Of a DNA stretch of 64,000 bases, positions 49,351-58,738 are shown piece after piece; position 1 is the stretch's first letter, and the number at the start of each line of letters is the position of its first letter. The DNA comes from UMGS1696 sp964463375. Its GTDB lineage: Bacteria; Bacillota; Clostridia; Oscillospirales; CAG-272. Below the pieces are notes generated by a model. It ran no database searches and was not told the DNA's origin. It saw only the letters and a list, made by a program, of their open reading frames with translations. The translations under genes and the position numbers were made by a program. Location: assembly GCA_964463375.1 (NCBI GenBank), contig CAYXBQ010000001.1, positions 124,001 through 188,000 on the forward strand, read 5' to 3'.

Positions 49351-49803
49351 TCAGGTCCCGATCAGTTTCCGCAGGCGGGAGGCGATGTCTTCGGAGGATT
49401 CCGGGTCACGGGTCACGATGATGATGCAGTCGTCCCCGGCCACGCAGCCCAAAATATCCGCTTCGTGCAGGGCATCGATCCCGGCGGCTACCCCCTGTGC
49501 CATACCGGAATAGGTACGGATCACGATATTATTGAAGGAGGATTCCACGGATTTGATGTTCACTGCCAGGGCTCGGCTATATACGTGCTGGTTTTCGCTG
49601 GCTGTGCTCTTGGGCTGGACGTATTTGTAGGTGCCCATGTCGGACATCTGCTTGAGCAGCTTCAGCTCCCGAATGTCTCTGGATACAGTGGCCTGGGTCA
49701 CGTCAAATCCTGCCAGCTTGAGCTTTTCGATCAGCTCTTCCTGGGTCTCGATGTTGTAATTCTCAATGATCTCCAGGATCTTGTTGTGTCTTTTGATCTT
49801 CAT
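49351..49803 (-). CDS. argR: arginine repressor ArgR
   Basis: Hexameric, arginine-responsive regulator of arginine metabolism, 150 residues. The N-terminal winged-helix region reads KLAGFDVTQATVSRDIREL near residue 30; the C-terminal ligand domain has the arginine-binding GCVAGDDCIIIVTR stretch. In Clostridia it commonly sits with recN and the xse genes, as here. GGGAAGGAA precedes the ATG. No ARG box was searched for systematically. Confidence 0.95.
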   Translation of the reverse strand: MKIKRHNKILEIIENYNIETQEELIEKLKLAGFDVTQATVSRDIRELKLLKQMSDMGTYKYVQPKSTASENQHVYSRALAVNIKSVESSFNNIVIRTYSGMAQGVAAGIDALHEADILGCVAGDDCIIIVTRDPESSEDIASRLRKLIGT

Positions 49804-49909
49804 TTCCTTCCCTTTCTGCGGATGGAATTATTTTCTTTTCCGGCAGGATCACCGTGGATCCCCTGGAAAATCGAGCCAAACTGGCTTAGAATTCTATCTG
49901 TTCGATGGT

Positions 49910-50767
49910 TTAATCGGTCAGCTTCCGGTGCAGGGCCATGAGGAACCCGTCGTCTCGCACACGGATCAGGTCGGTGGTATAGGGGGAACGGGTGATGCGT
50001 ACCGACTCACCGGGAGACAGGGCAATGGCTTCTCTGCCGTCGCTGGTCAGGTACACGGAGGTGCTGCGGGCGTGGATATGCTCCAGCAGGATCTCGGCGC
50101 TGCTTTGGACGATCACGGGGCGGCTGCTCATGGTATGGGGGCAAATGGGGGTCAGGCAGATGCAGTCCAGCGCCGGGTCTAAGATCGGGCCGCCGGCAGA
50201 CATGGAATAGGCTGTGGAACCGGTGGGGGTGGCTACGATGATGCCATCTGCCCGACAGGTCTGCATATGGATGCCGCGGCACACCAGATCAAAGGACAAC
50301 AGCCGTGCCACGGGACCGTTGGTCAGCACCGCATCGTTTAGGGCTACGCTTCTGTGGCGGATGCTGCCGTCTGGATCGACGATCTCAATGTTCAGCATCA
50401 TGCGGCGGTCTAAGGTATATTCCCCTGCCACGATGGGATCGATCCGGCTGATCTCGCTTTCTTCCAGCTCTGCTAAGTATCCCAGGTGGCCGAAGTTGAT
50501 GCCGACAAGGGGGATGCCCATACCGTACAGCCGGTGGGCAGCATCGATGATGGAACCGTCTCCACCCAATACGCAGGCGGCATCCCAGTGCATATTGTGA
50601 TCCGTTGGCAGCACCGGGATCCGGCCTTGCAGGTAGGTCTCGCATGCCGGCAGGGTGTACAGGTGGCAGCCGTTTTGGGTCCAGCGGTCGATGATGCGGT
50701 CGATCTTTTCCGGCGGGATCTCCTTGGTGGTATTGGGCACCAGCAGGACGTTATGCATTCTTGCCAT
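49910..50767 (-). CDS. nadK: NAD kinase
   Basis: Phosphorylates NAD to NADP with ATP (or polyphosphate). A 285-residue protein with the family motifs LGGDGSIIDAAH near residue 69, NFGHLGYLAE, and the NAD-binding TPTGSTAYSMSAGGPI. GGAGGTGGCAA stands right before the ATG at 50767. The start overlaps the end of tlyA by 17 bp. Part of the nusB-recN operon. Confidence 0.95.
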   Translation of the reverse strand: MARMHNVLLVPNTTKEIPPEKIDRIIDRWTQNGCHLYTLPACETYLQGRIPVLPTDHNMHWDAACVLGGDGSIIDAAHRLYGMGIPLVGINFGHLGYLAELEESEISRIDPIVAGEYTLDRRMMLNIEIVDPDGSIRHRSVALNDAVLTNGPVARLLSFDLVCRGIHMQTCRADGIIVATPTGSTAYSMSAGGPILDPALDCICLTPICPHTMSSRPVIVQSSAEILLEHIHARSTSVYLTSDGREAIALSPGESVRITRSPYTTDLIRVRDDGFLMALHRKLTD

Positions 50768-51542
50768 TTGCCACCTCCATCAGATCTCTGTCGGTCACGC
50801 TCATGAGGCCGGTCTCGGTGGTTCGCACGGACAAAAACAAAAACTCGGTGTTGCCGTCGCCGCCCTGGATCGAGGAGGGCAGAACGGCGGTGGGCACAAG
50901 TCCGGCTTCCCGCAGGCTGGCACACACCTTACGCAGTGCTGCCAAATGGAACTTCCGATCCCGGACGATGCCGTTTTTGTTCAGCGCTTCCCTGCCGCAT
51001 TCGAACTGGGGCTTTACCAGGCATATGTATCGGCCTTCGGGGCGCAGGATACCGGCTACGGCGGGGATCAGCAGGGTCTGGGAGATAAAGGACACGTCTG
51101 CCACCACCAGATCCTTTTCGCCGCCTACCGTTTCCGGGGTCATATAGCGGGCGTTGCAGTTTTCGATATTGATCACACGGTCATCCTGCCGCAGGGCTTC
51201 TGCCAGCTGGCCACTGCCGGCATCGACAGCCACCACCTGTGCGGCCCCTCGTTTGAGAAGGCAGTCCGTGAAGCCGCCGGTAGAGGCACCGATGTCGGCA
51301 CAGTACAGACCCGTCACATCCAGGTGCAGTGCTTCTAAGATCCCGTGCAGCTTCAGGCCGCCACGGCTCACAAAGGAGATCTCCGGCGGGGTCACGGTCA
51401 CGGCATCGGTCTCCGTCACGTCCATAGCGGGTTTGGTGGCGAGCTTGCCGTTGACCGTTACCAGGCCCTCTTTGATCAGGCTGGCGGCATGGGTACGGCT
51501 ACGGGCTTTTTGGGTCTCGGCCAGGTATGTATCCAATCTCAT
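50751..51542 (-). CDS. tlyA: TlyA family rRNA 2'-O-methyltransferase / putative haemolysin
   Basis: A 263-residue protein with an N-terminal S4 RNA-binding domain (MRLDTYLAETQKARSRTHA) and an FtsJ-like SAM-dependent methyltransferase domain (YCADIGASTGGFTDCLL near residue 92). TlyA in mycobacteria methylates 16S and 23S rRNA; here the exact target is not known. The start overlaps the ispA stop as ATGA. It lies in the standard place between ispA and nadK. Confidence 0.93.
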   Translation of the reverse strand: MRLDTYLAETQKARSRTHAASLIKEGLVTVNGKLATKPAMDVTETDAVTVTPPEISFVSRGGLKLHGILEALHLDVTGLYCADIGASTGGFTDCLLKRGAAQVVAVDAGSGQLAEALRQDDRVINIENCNARYMTPETVGGEKDLVVADVSFISQTLLIPAVAGILRPEGRYICLVKPQFECGREALNKNGIVRDRKFHLAALRKVCASLREAGLVPTAVLPSSIQGGDGNTEFLFLSVRTTETGLMSVTDRDLMEVANGKNA

Positions 51543-52441
51543 TTTTTCCGGGACAGGAGCCAGATGGCAAGCTTGCATAGGATATCGCTGTCTACATAAT
51601 CCGAGATGGCTTCTACGGACAGCAGCGTCAGCAGGGCTTCTTCGTCCTCTGCTTCGGTCATGGACAAAAAGGCCAGCACGGTCTTCTTCTGGTTTTTGGC
51701 ATCGCTGCCCACCCGTTTGCCCAATGTGGCTGTGTCGCTCTTGACATCTAAGATATCGTCATGGATCTGGAACGCAAGGCCGATGGCTTCGGCGTACAGG
51801 GCTATGTTTTGCAGATCGCTCTCCACCGGCTTATCGCAGGCGGCGTAGTAGCCTAAGGTACAAGCGGCCTTGATCAGTGCGCTGGTCTTCATGCGGTAGA
51901 TCTGTCGCAGGTCCTTGTAGCCATCCACGCTGTTTGCCAGATCCAGCACCTGCCCACCGGCCATACCTAAGGCACCGGCTTCCTTTGCCAACGTTTTCAC
52001 AGCCAGCTGCACGGATTTGGCGGACACGTGGGGATTGGAGGCTGCCACTTCGAAGGCCATGGTCAAAAGCGTATCCCCTGCCAGCAGTGCTACGGCTTCG
52101 TCGAACTGCTTATGGCAGGATGGCTTGCCCCGGCGCAGATCGTCGTCGTCCATACAGGGCAGGTCATCGTGGATCAGGGAATAGGCGTGGACCATCTCTA
52201 AGGCACAGGCGTAGGGCATAGCGGCCTTTTCGGTCCCGCCAAAGAGGCGGCAGAACTCCAACACCAAAAAGGCCCGGATCCGTTTGCCGCCGCCCAGCAG
52301 CGAATACTGCATGGCTTCCGACAATACGGTGTCGCCTGCCCAACCATCCTTGAAATACTGTTGCAGGGCTACCTCGGTCTTTTCGGCGGCTTCCTTTAGT
52401 TTGATCTCGATCGTATCTTTTGAAATATTGGTATATTCCAT
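51539..52441 (-). CDS. ispA: polyprenyl (farnesyl) diphosphate synthase
   Basis: Condenses isopentenyl and allylic diphosphates to farnesyl-PP for undecaprenyl phosphate and other prenyl lipids. A 300-residue protein with the first aspartate-rich motif DDLPCMDDDD, the lysine/arginine-containing GGKRIRAFLVL and the second motif QIHDDILD. GGAGAAATGATAT precedes the ATG at 52441, 12 bp after xseB. No dxs gene follows, unlike in several relatives. Confidence 0.95.
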   Translation of the reverse strand: MEYTNISKDTIEIKLKEAAEKTEVALQQYFKDGWAGDTVLSEAMQYSLLGGGKRIRAFLVLEFCRLFGGTEKAAMPYACALEMVHAYSLIHDDLPCMDDDDLRRGKPSCHKQFDEAVALLAGDTLLTMAFEVAASNPHVSAKSVQLAVKTLAKEAGALGMAGGQVLDLANSVDGYKDLRQIYRMKTSALIKAACTLGYYAACDKPVESDLQNIALYAEAIGLAFQIHDDILDVKSDTATLGKRVGSDAKNQKKTVLAFLSMTEAEDEEALLTLLSVEAISDYVDSDILCKLAIWLLSRKK

Positions 52442-52453
52442 ATCATTTCTCCG

Positions 52454-52681
52454 TCAGGTCATGTCGCGCTCTGTCATGTTGCCGTCCTCGCCCATGGTCA
52501 GGATCTTCACCTGTTGCTCGGCGTGATCCAGGCGATTGTTGCACAGCTTCACCAGTGCGACGCCTTCTTCAAACAGTGCCAACGAAGCATCCAGCGGGGT
52601 ATTGCCGCCCTCTAAGGCACGCACGATCTCCTCGAGCCGTGCCATGGCTGCTTCAAAGGTCATATTTTCTGTATTATACAT
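52454..52681 (-). CDS. xseB: exodeoxyribonuclease VII small subunit
   Basis: A 75-residue helical subunit with the family sequence TFEAAMARLEEIVRALEGG near the start and LFEEGVALVKLCNNRL later. It associates with XseA to degrade single-stranded DNA. The ATG at 52681 overlaps the xseA end by 8 bp. Confidence 0.95.
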   Translation of the reverse strand: MYNTENMTFEAAMARLEEIVRALEGGNTPLDASLALFEEGVALVKLCNNRLDHAEQQVKILTMGEDGNMTERDMT

Positions 52682-53921
52682 TCTCTTGGGTTCTCCTTTC
52701 CACCGGCCGTGTTTCCAGGATCCGGGCATCGGCTTCCCCGCCCTCGGTCTGGATGGTGATCACTTCACCCGGCTGCATATCGTCCACCGAACGCACCAGG
52801 TGTCCCTCTTTGGTATACACGGCGCTGTAGCCACGGGAAAGCACGGCCAGGGGGTTTAGTGCCGACAGCTTGCCCGCCTCGGTTTGCAGGTAGGCACGGC
52901 TTTGCAGCTGGATCCGTTCCTCGGCTCTGGTCAGGCGTTCGGCAAGCATGGCGGTCTGCATCCGTTTGTCGTCGATCATGGCTTTGGGATCTTGCAGGAC
53001 ACGACTGCCGGATAGGAGCAGCAGCTTTTCTCTGTGCCGGGCTGTGATCTGCCGCAGGACACCGGCTTCTCTGGTGACGATATTGTTGATCTTCCGCTTG
53101 AGCTCTGCGGTATCGGGTACAGCAAGCTCTGCGGCTGCCGACGGGGTGGGGGCACGGCGGTCTGCTACGAAATCACAGATGGTAAAGTCGGTCTCGTGTC
53201 CCACGGCGGAGATCACCGGGATCTGGGAAATAGCCACTTCTCGTGCCAGCTCCTCGTTATTGAAAGCCCACAGATCCTCGATGGAGCCGCCGCCTCGACC
53301 GATGATGATCACGTCTGCTGCCTGGGTCTCGTTGAAGTAGCGCAGACCGGCGATAAGCTGCGGGGGTGCATCCGGGCCCTGTACCAGAGAGGGATATAGG
53401 ATCAATTTGGCGTAGGGGAAGCGTCTGCCGCATACGTTGATCATATCCCGGATCGCCGCACCGGTGGCAGAGGTGATGATGCCGACTCTGGTGGGGATCT
53501 TGGGGATGGGGCGTTTGCGGGCGGGATCGAACAGACCTTCGCCCTCTAACTTGCGTTTCAGCTGCTCGAAAGCGATGTACAAGGCACCGACTCCATCCGG
53601 CTCCATATCGTCGCAGTACAGCTGGTACTGTCCGTCCCGAACAAAGGCAGACACTCTGCCATGGGCGATGACCTTCATGCCGTCCTCCGGTACAAAGGGC
53701 AGCTTTCCCGCCGCTGACCGGAACATGATGGCACGGAGCATCCCGCCCTCATCCTTTAGGGTAAAGTAGTAATGACCGGTGCTGTAGTGGTTTTTGAAGT
53801 TGGAGATCTCCCCTTTTACATACACATCGGTCAGTCTCGGTTCGTGGTCGATCAGCTGCTTGATATATTCGTTCAGCTGGGTGACGGTCAGCGAACCGGG
53901 GAATTTTTGGTTTGTGTCCAT
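52674..53921 (-). CDS. xseA: exodeoxyribonuclease VII large subunit
   Basis: Catalytic subunit (415 residues) of exonuclease VII. The N-terminal OB-fold (VYVKGEISNFKNHYSTGHYYFTL) is followed by the nuclease core with TSATGAAIRDM, IIIGRGGGSIEDLWAFN and SAVGHETDFTICDFVADRRAPTPSAAAE, and a C-terminal coiled coil. GGAGTGATACCA precedes the ATG. It begins 5 bp after the TsaD-like gene and overlaps xseB. Confidence 0.96.
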   Translation of the reverse strand: MDTNQKFPGSLTVTQLNEYIKQLIDHEPRLTDVYVKGEISNFKNHYSTGHYYFTLKDEGGMLRAIMFRSAAGKLPFVPEDGMKVIAHGRVSAFVRDGQYQLYCDDMEPDGVGALYIAFEQLKRKLEGEGLFDPARKRPIPKIPTRVGIITSATGAAIRDMINVCGRRFPYAKLILYPSLVQGPDAPPQLIAGLRYFNETQAADVIIIGRGGGSIEDLWAFNNEELAREVAISQIPVISAVGHETDFTICDFVADRRAPTPSAAAELAVPDTAELKRKINNIVTREAGVLRQITARHREKLLLLSGSRVLQDPKAMIDDKRMQTAMLAERLTRAEERIQLQSRAYLQTEAGKLSALNPLAVLSRGYSAVYTKEGHLVRSVDDMQPGEVITIQTEGGEADARILETRPVERRTQENV

Positions 53922-53926
53922 TGGTA

Positions 53927-54910
53927 TCACTCCATCGATCCCGCCCGCAAGGTACGTGCCCGGCATAGCAGTGCTGTTCCTGCTGCATTGTCAGAGGAAT
54001 AGACAGCCTTGGCAAAGCGTCCGTGGGGGGCAAGGAAGGTGCGGATATACTGAGAGCTCATGACACCGCCGGCGTACAGGATGGGGACACCCGGGTAGTG
54101 TGTTTCCAGCGTCTCCGTCAGCTTCAGCAGTGTCATGGCAACGGCATGGAGCACGTAGGCACTGACCTTGGCACGATCGTCGGTCTCTTCCCACAGGGCA
54201 GTGGCTTTATTCTCCAATCCGGACAGGTTACAGCCCAGCTCCCGCACGGTCAAGGGTGCCTTGGGGATCTTTTGGGTCGTAGCATATGCGAGGGCCAGTT
54301 CGTCCATGGCAGCACCGCTGGGGAAGGACAATCCCATTTTCACGCCCATACGGTCGATGAGCTGTCCGGCGTTGATGTCCAGGGTCCCGCCCAGCCGTTC
54401 TACGGTCAGGATCGTATCCGGTTGCGGTTTGGCATACAAAATATCCGTGGTGCCGCCGGAAACGTGGAATGCCAGAAACGGCTTTTGCAGTAGGGAATCT
54501 AAGGCATCCATTTGTCCTTCGCAGGCGGAATAGGCGGCTGCCATAAGGTGGCCTGCCTGGTGGGAGAAGGCATACCGGGGGATCTGCATAGCGGCGGACA
54601 GCATTTCCCCTACACCACTGCCCACCAAAAAGCAGGGCATATAGGAGCCTTCGCTGTCTCGGGGGGAGACGGAGGTACCGATGGCACGCAGGGACCCCTC
54701 GGTTTCGGACAACACCTTTGCAAGTCCGGCGGCGGTCTCCGACAGGGCTTTCACGTGCAAGAACACGGCATCGCTCTGGCGCAGTCCTCTTTCGCCTTCT
54801 TTCACGGGCAGGAGCTTTTTCTGGTTCCATAGGATCCTGCCTTCGCCGTCACACAGGGCAGCGGAGGTGGTGTAATTGCTGGTATCCAGACCCAGGTACA
54901 AGTCTGTCAT
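53927..54910 (-). CDS. TsaD/Kae1-like protein
   Basis: A 327-residue ASKHA-fold protein similar to TsaD, the enzyme for the tRNA t6A modification, but located in the xse operon, where Clostridia often keep a paralogue. The metal-binding HXXXH is in HQAGHLMAA near residue 112, and SGGTTDIL gives the phosphate loop. Whether it makes t6A or has another role is unclear; no tsaB or tsaE is nearby. Its start overlaps the nusB stop as ATGA. Confidence 0.82.
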   Translation of the reverse strand: MTDLYLGLDTSNYTTSAALCDGEGRILWNQKKLLPVKEGERGLRQSDAVFLHVKALSETAAGLAKVLSETEGSLRAIGTSVSPRDSEGSYMPCFLVGSGVGEMLSAAMQIPRYAFSHQAGHLMAAAYSACEGQMDALDSLLQKPFLAFHVSGGTTDILYAKPQPDTILTVERLGGTLDINAGQLIDRMGVKMGLSFPSGAAMDELALAYATTQKIPKAPLTVRELGCNLSGLENKATALWEETDDRAKVSAYVLHAVAMTLLKLTETLETHYPGVPILYAGGVMSSQYIRTFLAPHGRFAKAVYSSDNAAGTALLCRARTLRAGSME

Positions 54911-55431
54911 ACGGTCTCGTTTTCTGCCGGTGCAGCTTCTTCAGCCGGGGCAGGTTCTGCTGCGGGTTCTGCATCCGCAGGCGTTTCTTCGGTGCGGGTG
55001 TTCCCTTCCAGCAGCGCATGCTCTTTGGCTACCCGGTGCAGGATCCCGTTGATGAAGGTGGGGGCGGCATCGTCGTCGTATTCCTTTGCCAGCTCCACGG
55101 CTTCGTTGATCAGCACCTTGGGCGGTACCGGTGCCTGGGCGTACAGCATTTCATAGACGGCCAGCCGCAGGATCGAGCGGGTCACCTTTGCCATACGGGA
55201 GATCTTCCACTTGACGGCGTAGGTCTCGATCTCCTTATCGATCTCCGGCATATGCTGCTGTGTACCCAAAAAGGTGTCCACGATGTACACATTGTAGGTG
55301 CTCTCAGCGGCCTCTGCGCTGGCCTGCAAAAATTCTCTGCCATCCAGCTCCGGGTAAAATTCCTTGGTATACAGCAGGGTAAATACGGTTTTTCTGCTGT
55401 CGTGTCTGTTCATTTGTGTCTTTTCTGCCAT
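54907..55431 (-). CDS. nusB: transcription antitermination factor NusB
   Basis: Binds boxA RNA with NusE/S10 to prevent premature termination, notably in rRNA operons. Starting at 55431 it is 174 residues: the helical NusB domain (RKTVFTLLYTKEF, VTRSILRLAVYEML, KVLINEAVELAKEY, FINGILHRV) plus an unusual Ala/Pro/Glu-rich tail of about 30 residues. Ribosome sites are weak, and an upstream ATG at 55482 is the alternative. It heads the nusB-recN operon behind a consensus promoter. Confidence 0.9.
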   Translation of the reverse strand: MAEKTQMNRHDSRKTVFTLLYTKEFYPELDGREFLQASAEAAESTYNVYIVDTFLGTQQHMPEIDKEIETYAVKWKISRMAKVTRSILRLAVYEMLYAQAPVPPKVLINEAVELAKEYDDDAAPTFINGILHRVAKEHALLEGNTRTEETPADAEPAAEPAPAEEAAPAENETV

Positions 55432-55511
55432 GATCCAAATCCAGCCTTCCTCTATCCGATGTACAGGGCGTACCTGTGTCATTTCTATATGTCATAGTTC
55501 TATTCCGTATA

Positions 55512-55540
55512 ATTATACCATATCCTTTCTGCTTATGCAA
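55512..55540 (-). promoter_or_regulatory. promoter of the nusB-xse-ispA-recN operon
   Basis: TTGCAT (55540-55535), 17 bp, TATAAT (55517-55512) with TG before the -10. Confidence 0.82.
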
Positions 55541-55597
55541 GTCTTTTGCCGAATTTCTCCTCTGTCGTTTTTGCGGAAGAATGATTCTACAACAGAC

Positions 55598-55627
55598 AAA
55601 AAGCAGCACCGGGCTGGCACTGCTTTC
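55598..55627 (-). terminator. terminator of the S-layer protein gene
   Basis: Minus-strand arms of 11 bp (two G-U pairs) around a 5-nt loop, followed by TTTTTG. It lies 13 bp after the stop. Confidence 0.85.
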
Positions 55628-55639
55628 GTTTTTTGGATA

Positions 55640-58525
55640 TTATTTGGTTTCTCCATTGTCCGGGTTCTCCGGCACTTCCGGTTCGGTCGGGGTCTCAGGC
55701 TCGTTCGGCTCTGCGGGAGTCTCCGGTTCTTCCGGTTCTTCCGGCACAGTCTCCGACTGTTCGATGGTCAGGGATACGGTGTAGCGGGAGGAGCCTAAGG
55801 TGAAGGTCAGGATGTAGTGACCGGGGGTGAAGGCTTCCTGGGCGGTGAGCAGGATGTCGCCGGTCTCCGTGAAGGACAGGGACAGATCCTCGGTGGCCAC
55901 GGTGCTGTCGCCATTCGTCATGCTGATCAGCTTTAGGGTAGCTACATCAAAGTGGCGGATGGCAAAGTCCGGGGTGATGCGGATCTCACGGTCGCTGCCC
56001 TCTGCGGTGAAGGTGGCTCCATTACCCAATAAGATCCGGGTCACTTCCCCTCTCTCTACCACAAATTCCACGTGGTGCATGTACAGGTCACTCAGGTACA
56101 CCTTTTGGATCTGGTGCTTGTCGGTGATGGAGATGAGCTGGGCATTCTCGGCTACCGGGTAGGTGGTGCCGTCTACGGTCACGGTCACGCCGGTATAGCC
56201 GGAGACGAAACCGGAGAGAATATGGGTGGCCTTTTCTGCGGTGATGCAGTTGTCCTTACCGGTGCGGTAGTCTTCGCCGATCTCCAGAGCTGCCGATTCG
56301 CTCAGGCGGGTCTCGATGGTGTTCTTGTCAAAGTTGTACACGGTGTATTCCGTATAGGCTCTGCCGTTTTCCAGCACGGAACCGGTGTTTGCCAGGATCC
56401 GCACGTATTCGGCGTTTACGTCGTAGTTGCCCAGAGAACCGTCACTGATGTACAGATAGCGCAGGGTCTCCACGGAGCCGATCTCGTTCTGGAACACGGC
56501 CGTGATGGCGGCACCGTCGTTCACCTGGATGGTGGAGTTGTAGGTGCCCTTGCGGGTGGTGATCCCGTTGCCGTTTTGTACCACGATCATGGTGTCCTTG
56601 TCGGTCACGAAGGACACGCTGTTCAGACCCTTGATGGAGGTGACGGGGGTTGCCTTGCCCGGCTCTAAGGTGAAGTAGTTGCGGCTGTTCAGGGCGATGG
56701 TGGTGTCCTCGGCCTTGGCGATCTGGTAGGCGATCTCGTGCAGATCCTTGTCCTGCTGGATGAAGGCATTCTTGCCGGTCAGGATCAGGCCGTCCTCGGT
56801 CTTGGGTGCGATCAGGTTGTAGGTGCCGGCAGACACGGTATAGCGGTACACCTGCCCTTCCTTGGCACTGCCGTCCTGGACGTACACGTTTTGGGTCTCC
56901 CCATCGATGGACACGGTGGTCACATAGCGGAAGGTGCCGTTTTCGTAAATGCGGTAGGCATCGGACAGGGCCACCAGATACCGGCTGCCTTCGGTCGTAG
57001 TGATGCCTTCGTGGATGGCGATGACAGCATCCTGCCAAAGCACGGCGTGGGTCATATTGCCCAAAGTCAGCTGTTCCCGGATGGAGGCGGCAGAGATACC
57101 GGCGGTGGCGTTGCCCAGTGCGTAGGTCTTGTCACCCAGCTTCACGCTGTCCGTGGTGATCCGGCGAACGATGTCGGAATGGATCTGCAAACGGGCGGCG
57201 ATCTCCAATTCCTTGGTGTCTGCGTTGAAGTAGTACAGCACGTAGTCACCGGACGCTGCCTTGTCGAGGTTGGTGTAGCCGCCGGTGAGCTTTTCAGCAG
57301 TCAGGCCATTGGCTAAGTTGATCTTGCCTTCAGCATCGATCTGCAAATTGCCAAACTCAAAGCCACGGAGAATGCCTCGTCTGGCGGTCTCTTCACCGGC
57401 ATCGTAGATCAGGGTGATCCGGTAGAAGCCCAAAAGCGGCTTCAGTTCGGTAATGGATTCGATCTGCTCTAAGGTGCCGTTGTCGTCGTAGGCGTATAGG
57501 ATCAGCTCGTTGTTGTTGGTAGACAGGATGTCGGCGTACTCGTCCACCAGCGTATACTGTTCTGCGCCGATGGTGACGGTCTTTTCGTCTTTGGAAATTT
57601 CAGCCGTCATAAAGTCCTCGGTGTGGCTCATTTCCACGGCGGACAGGACGTTGTAGCTGCTGCCGTTTTTCTGGAAGATGATCCGGAAGGACTGGCCCAG
57701 CTTGGCGGTGCTGTCGCCATCTAACTTCATATCTGCGTACGGCACGGTCATGGAGAAGGTCTTGCCGTCGTTGTCGGTGCAGGTCAGGGTCACGTAGCCG
57801 TTTTTCACCACGGTGCTGGCGCCGGTGGTGTAGGTATTGGTGGCAGTCAGGACAGCGTCTGCCATTTGGTAACCGAACACCTCTTCGATCAGCGAAGTGG
57901 ATTCATAGTACACGTGGCCGTTGGCGGTGGTCTTCCCTACCAGATATTCCGAGGTCATGGCGTTGTACAGCAGCACTGCGGTCTGGGCTCTGGTCAGGGT
58001 CTTGTCGTATGCCACGTCTTCCAATCCTCTATCCAGTCCCAGCTTGAGACCGGCGTTGATGTAGCTCCAGGGGTAGCCGGCGTTCATGTTGTCCGTTTCC
58101 TGTCCCAGTGCGCGGACCAGCATAGCCATAGCGTCCTGGAAGGTGATGCCGCCGGTGGGATCGAAGGTCACGGCAGAGGTACCTAAGATGTAGCCGGATG
58201 CGTTTGCCCAGGAGATGAAGCCGTTGTAGTAGGGTTCGTACAGGTCGGTGAACTTGGTGGTGTTGGTGCGGCCTGCATCGTCCTTATTCAGCATGAGCCG
58301 GAACAGGAGCGCCGCCATTTGTTCTCTGGTCACATAGTCGTTCGGGGCAAATTCCTTGTCGTTCACCCCCTGGATCACGCCGATGTCCGACAGCATATCG
58401 ATCTCGGTCTTTCCGTAGCTTGTATCGTCAACGTCGTTGAAGTCTTTGGCAAATGCCAGAGTGCTTGTACCAGCCATCAGCAGTACGGCCAGAACAGCAC
58501 TCAAGAGCTTGTTTGTGTTTCTCAC
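55640..58525 (-). CDS. S-layer homology domain surface protein
   Basis: A large secreted envelope protein, 961 residues from a GTG start. The GTG is chosen because AGGAGGAACAAATCA precedes it and a signal peptide (LLSAVLAVLLMAGTSTLAFA) follows directly. Three SLH repeats occupy about 27-200 (FNDVDDTSYG, FTDLYEPYYNGFISWA, YINAGLKLGLDRG), anchoring it to secondary cell-wall polymer. The remaining part is a series of beta-rich domains with no clear catalytic motif, ending in a Pro/Glu-rich tail of about 35 residues. The strong promoter, leader and terminator suggest high expression. Confidence 0.88.
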   Translation of the reverse strand: MRNTNKLLSAVLAVLLMAGTSTLAFAKDFNDVDDTSYGKTEIDMLSDIGVIQGVNDKEFAPNDYVTREQMAALLFRLMLNKDDAGRTNTTKFTDLYEPYYNGFISWANASGYILGTSAVTFDPTGGITFQDAMAMLVRALGQETDNMNAGYPWSYINAGLKLGLDRGLEDVAYDKTLTRAQTAVLLYNAMTSEYLVGKTTANGHVYYESTSLIEEVFGYQMADAVLTATNTYTTGASTVVKNGYVTLTCTDNDGKTFSMTVPYADMKLDGDSTAKLGQSFRIIFQKNGSSYNVLSAVEMSHTEDFMTAEISKDEKTVTIGAEQYTLVDEYADILSTNNNELILYAYDDNGTLEQIESITELKPLLGFYRITLIYDAGEETARRGILRGFEFGNLQIDAEGKINLANGLTAEKLTGGYTNLDKAASGDYVLYYFNADTKELEIAARLQIHSDIVRRITTDSVKLGDKTYALGNATAGISAASIREQLTLGNMTHAVLWQDAVIAIHEGITTTEGSRYLVALSDAYRIYENGTFRYVTTVSIDGETQNVYVQDGSAKEGQVYRYTVSAGTYNLIAPKTEDGLILTGKNAFIQQDKDLHEIAYQIAKAEDTTIALNSRNYFTLEPGKATPVTSIKGLNSVSFVTDKDTMIVVQNGNGITTRKGTYNSTIQVNDGAAITAVFQNEIGSVETLRYLYISDGSLGNYDVNAEYVRILANTGSVLENGRAYTEYTVYNFDKNTIETRLSESAALEIGEDYRTGKDNCITAEKATHILSGFVSGYTGVTVTVDGTTYPVAENAQLISITDKHQIQKVYLSDLYMHHVEFVVERGEVTRILLGNGATFTAEGSDREIRITPDFAIRHFDVATLKLISMTNGDSTVATEDLSLSFTETGDILLTAQEAFTPGHYILTFTLGSSRYTVSLTIEQSETVPEEPEEPETPAEPNEPETPTEPEVPENPDNGETK

Positions 58526-58580
58526 TGATTTGTTCCTCCTATGGTTCGTTGGGCGGTGCCTTGTTTCCCGCCGCAGGAAT

Positions 58581-58609
58581 ATGATAGCACACATTCCGAC
58601 ACAAATCAA
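58581..58609 (-). promoter_or_regulatory. promoter of the S-layer protein gene
   Basis: TTGATT (58609-58604), 17 bp, TATCAT (58586-58581), followed by a GC-rich leader of about 50 nt before the GTG start. Confidence 0.75.
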
Positions 58610-58705
58610 TGATTTTTGTGCATTTGCAATATAACTGAAATATTTATTCAAGTTTATTTCATCATTTTGCACATATCTGGGTATACAGGAATATTTTGCA
58701 GCAAA

Positions 58706-58733
58706 AAAAGACCGCTGACGTGCAGGGTCTTTT
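58706..58733 (-). terminator. terminator of the divIC/serine hydrolase unit
   Basis: Arms AAAAGACC and GGTCTTTT (8 bp) with an inner CTG/CAG stem, followed by a T-run on the minus strand. It lies directly after the serine hydrolase stop. Confidence 0.85.
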
Positions 58734-58738
58734 CTGTT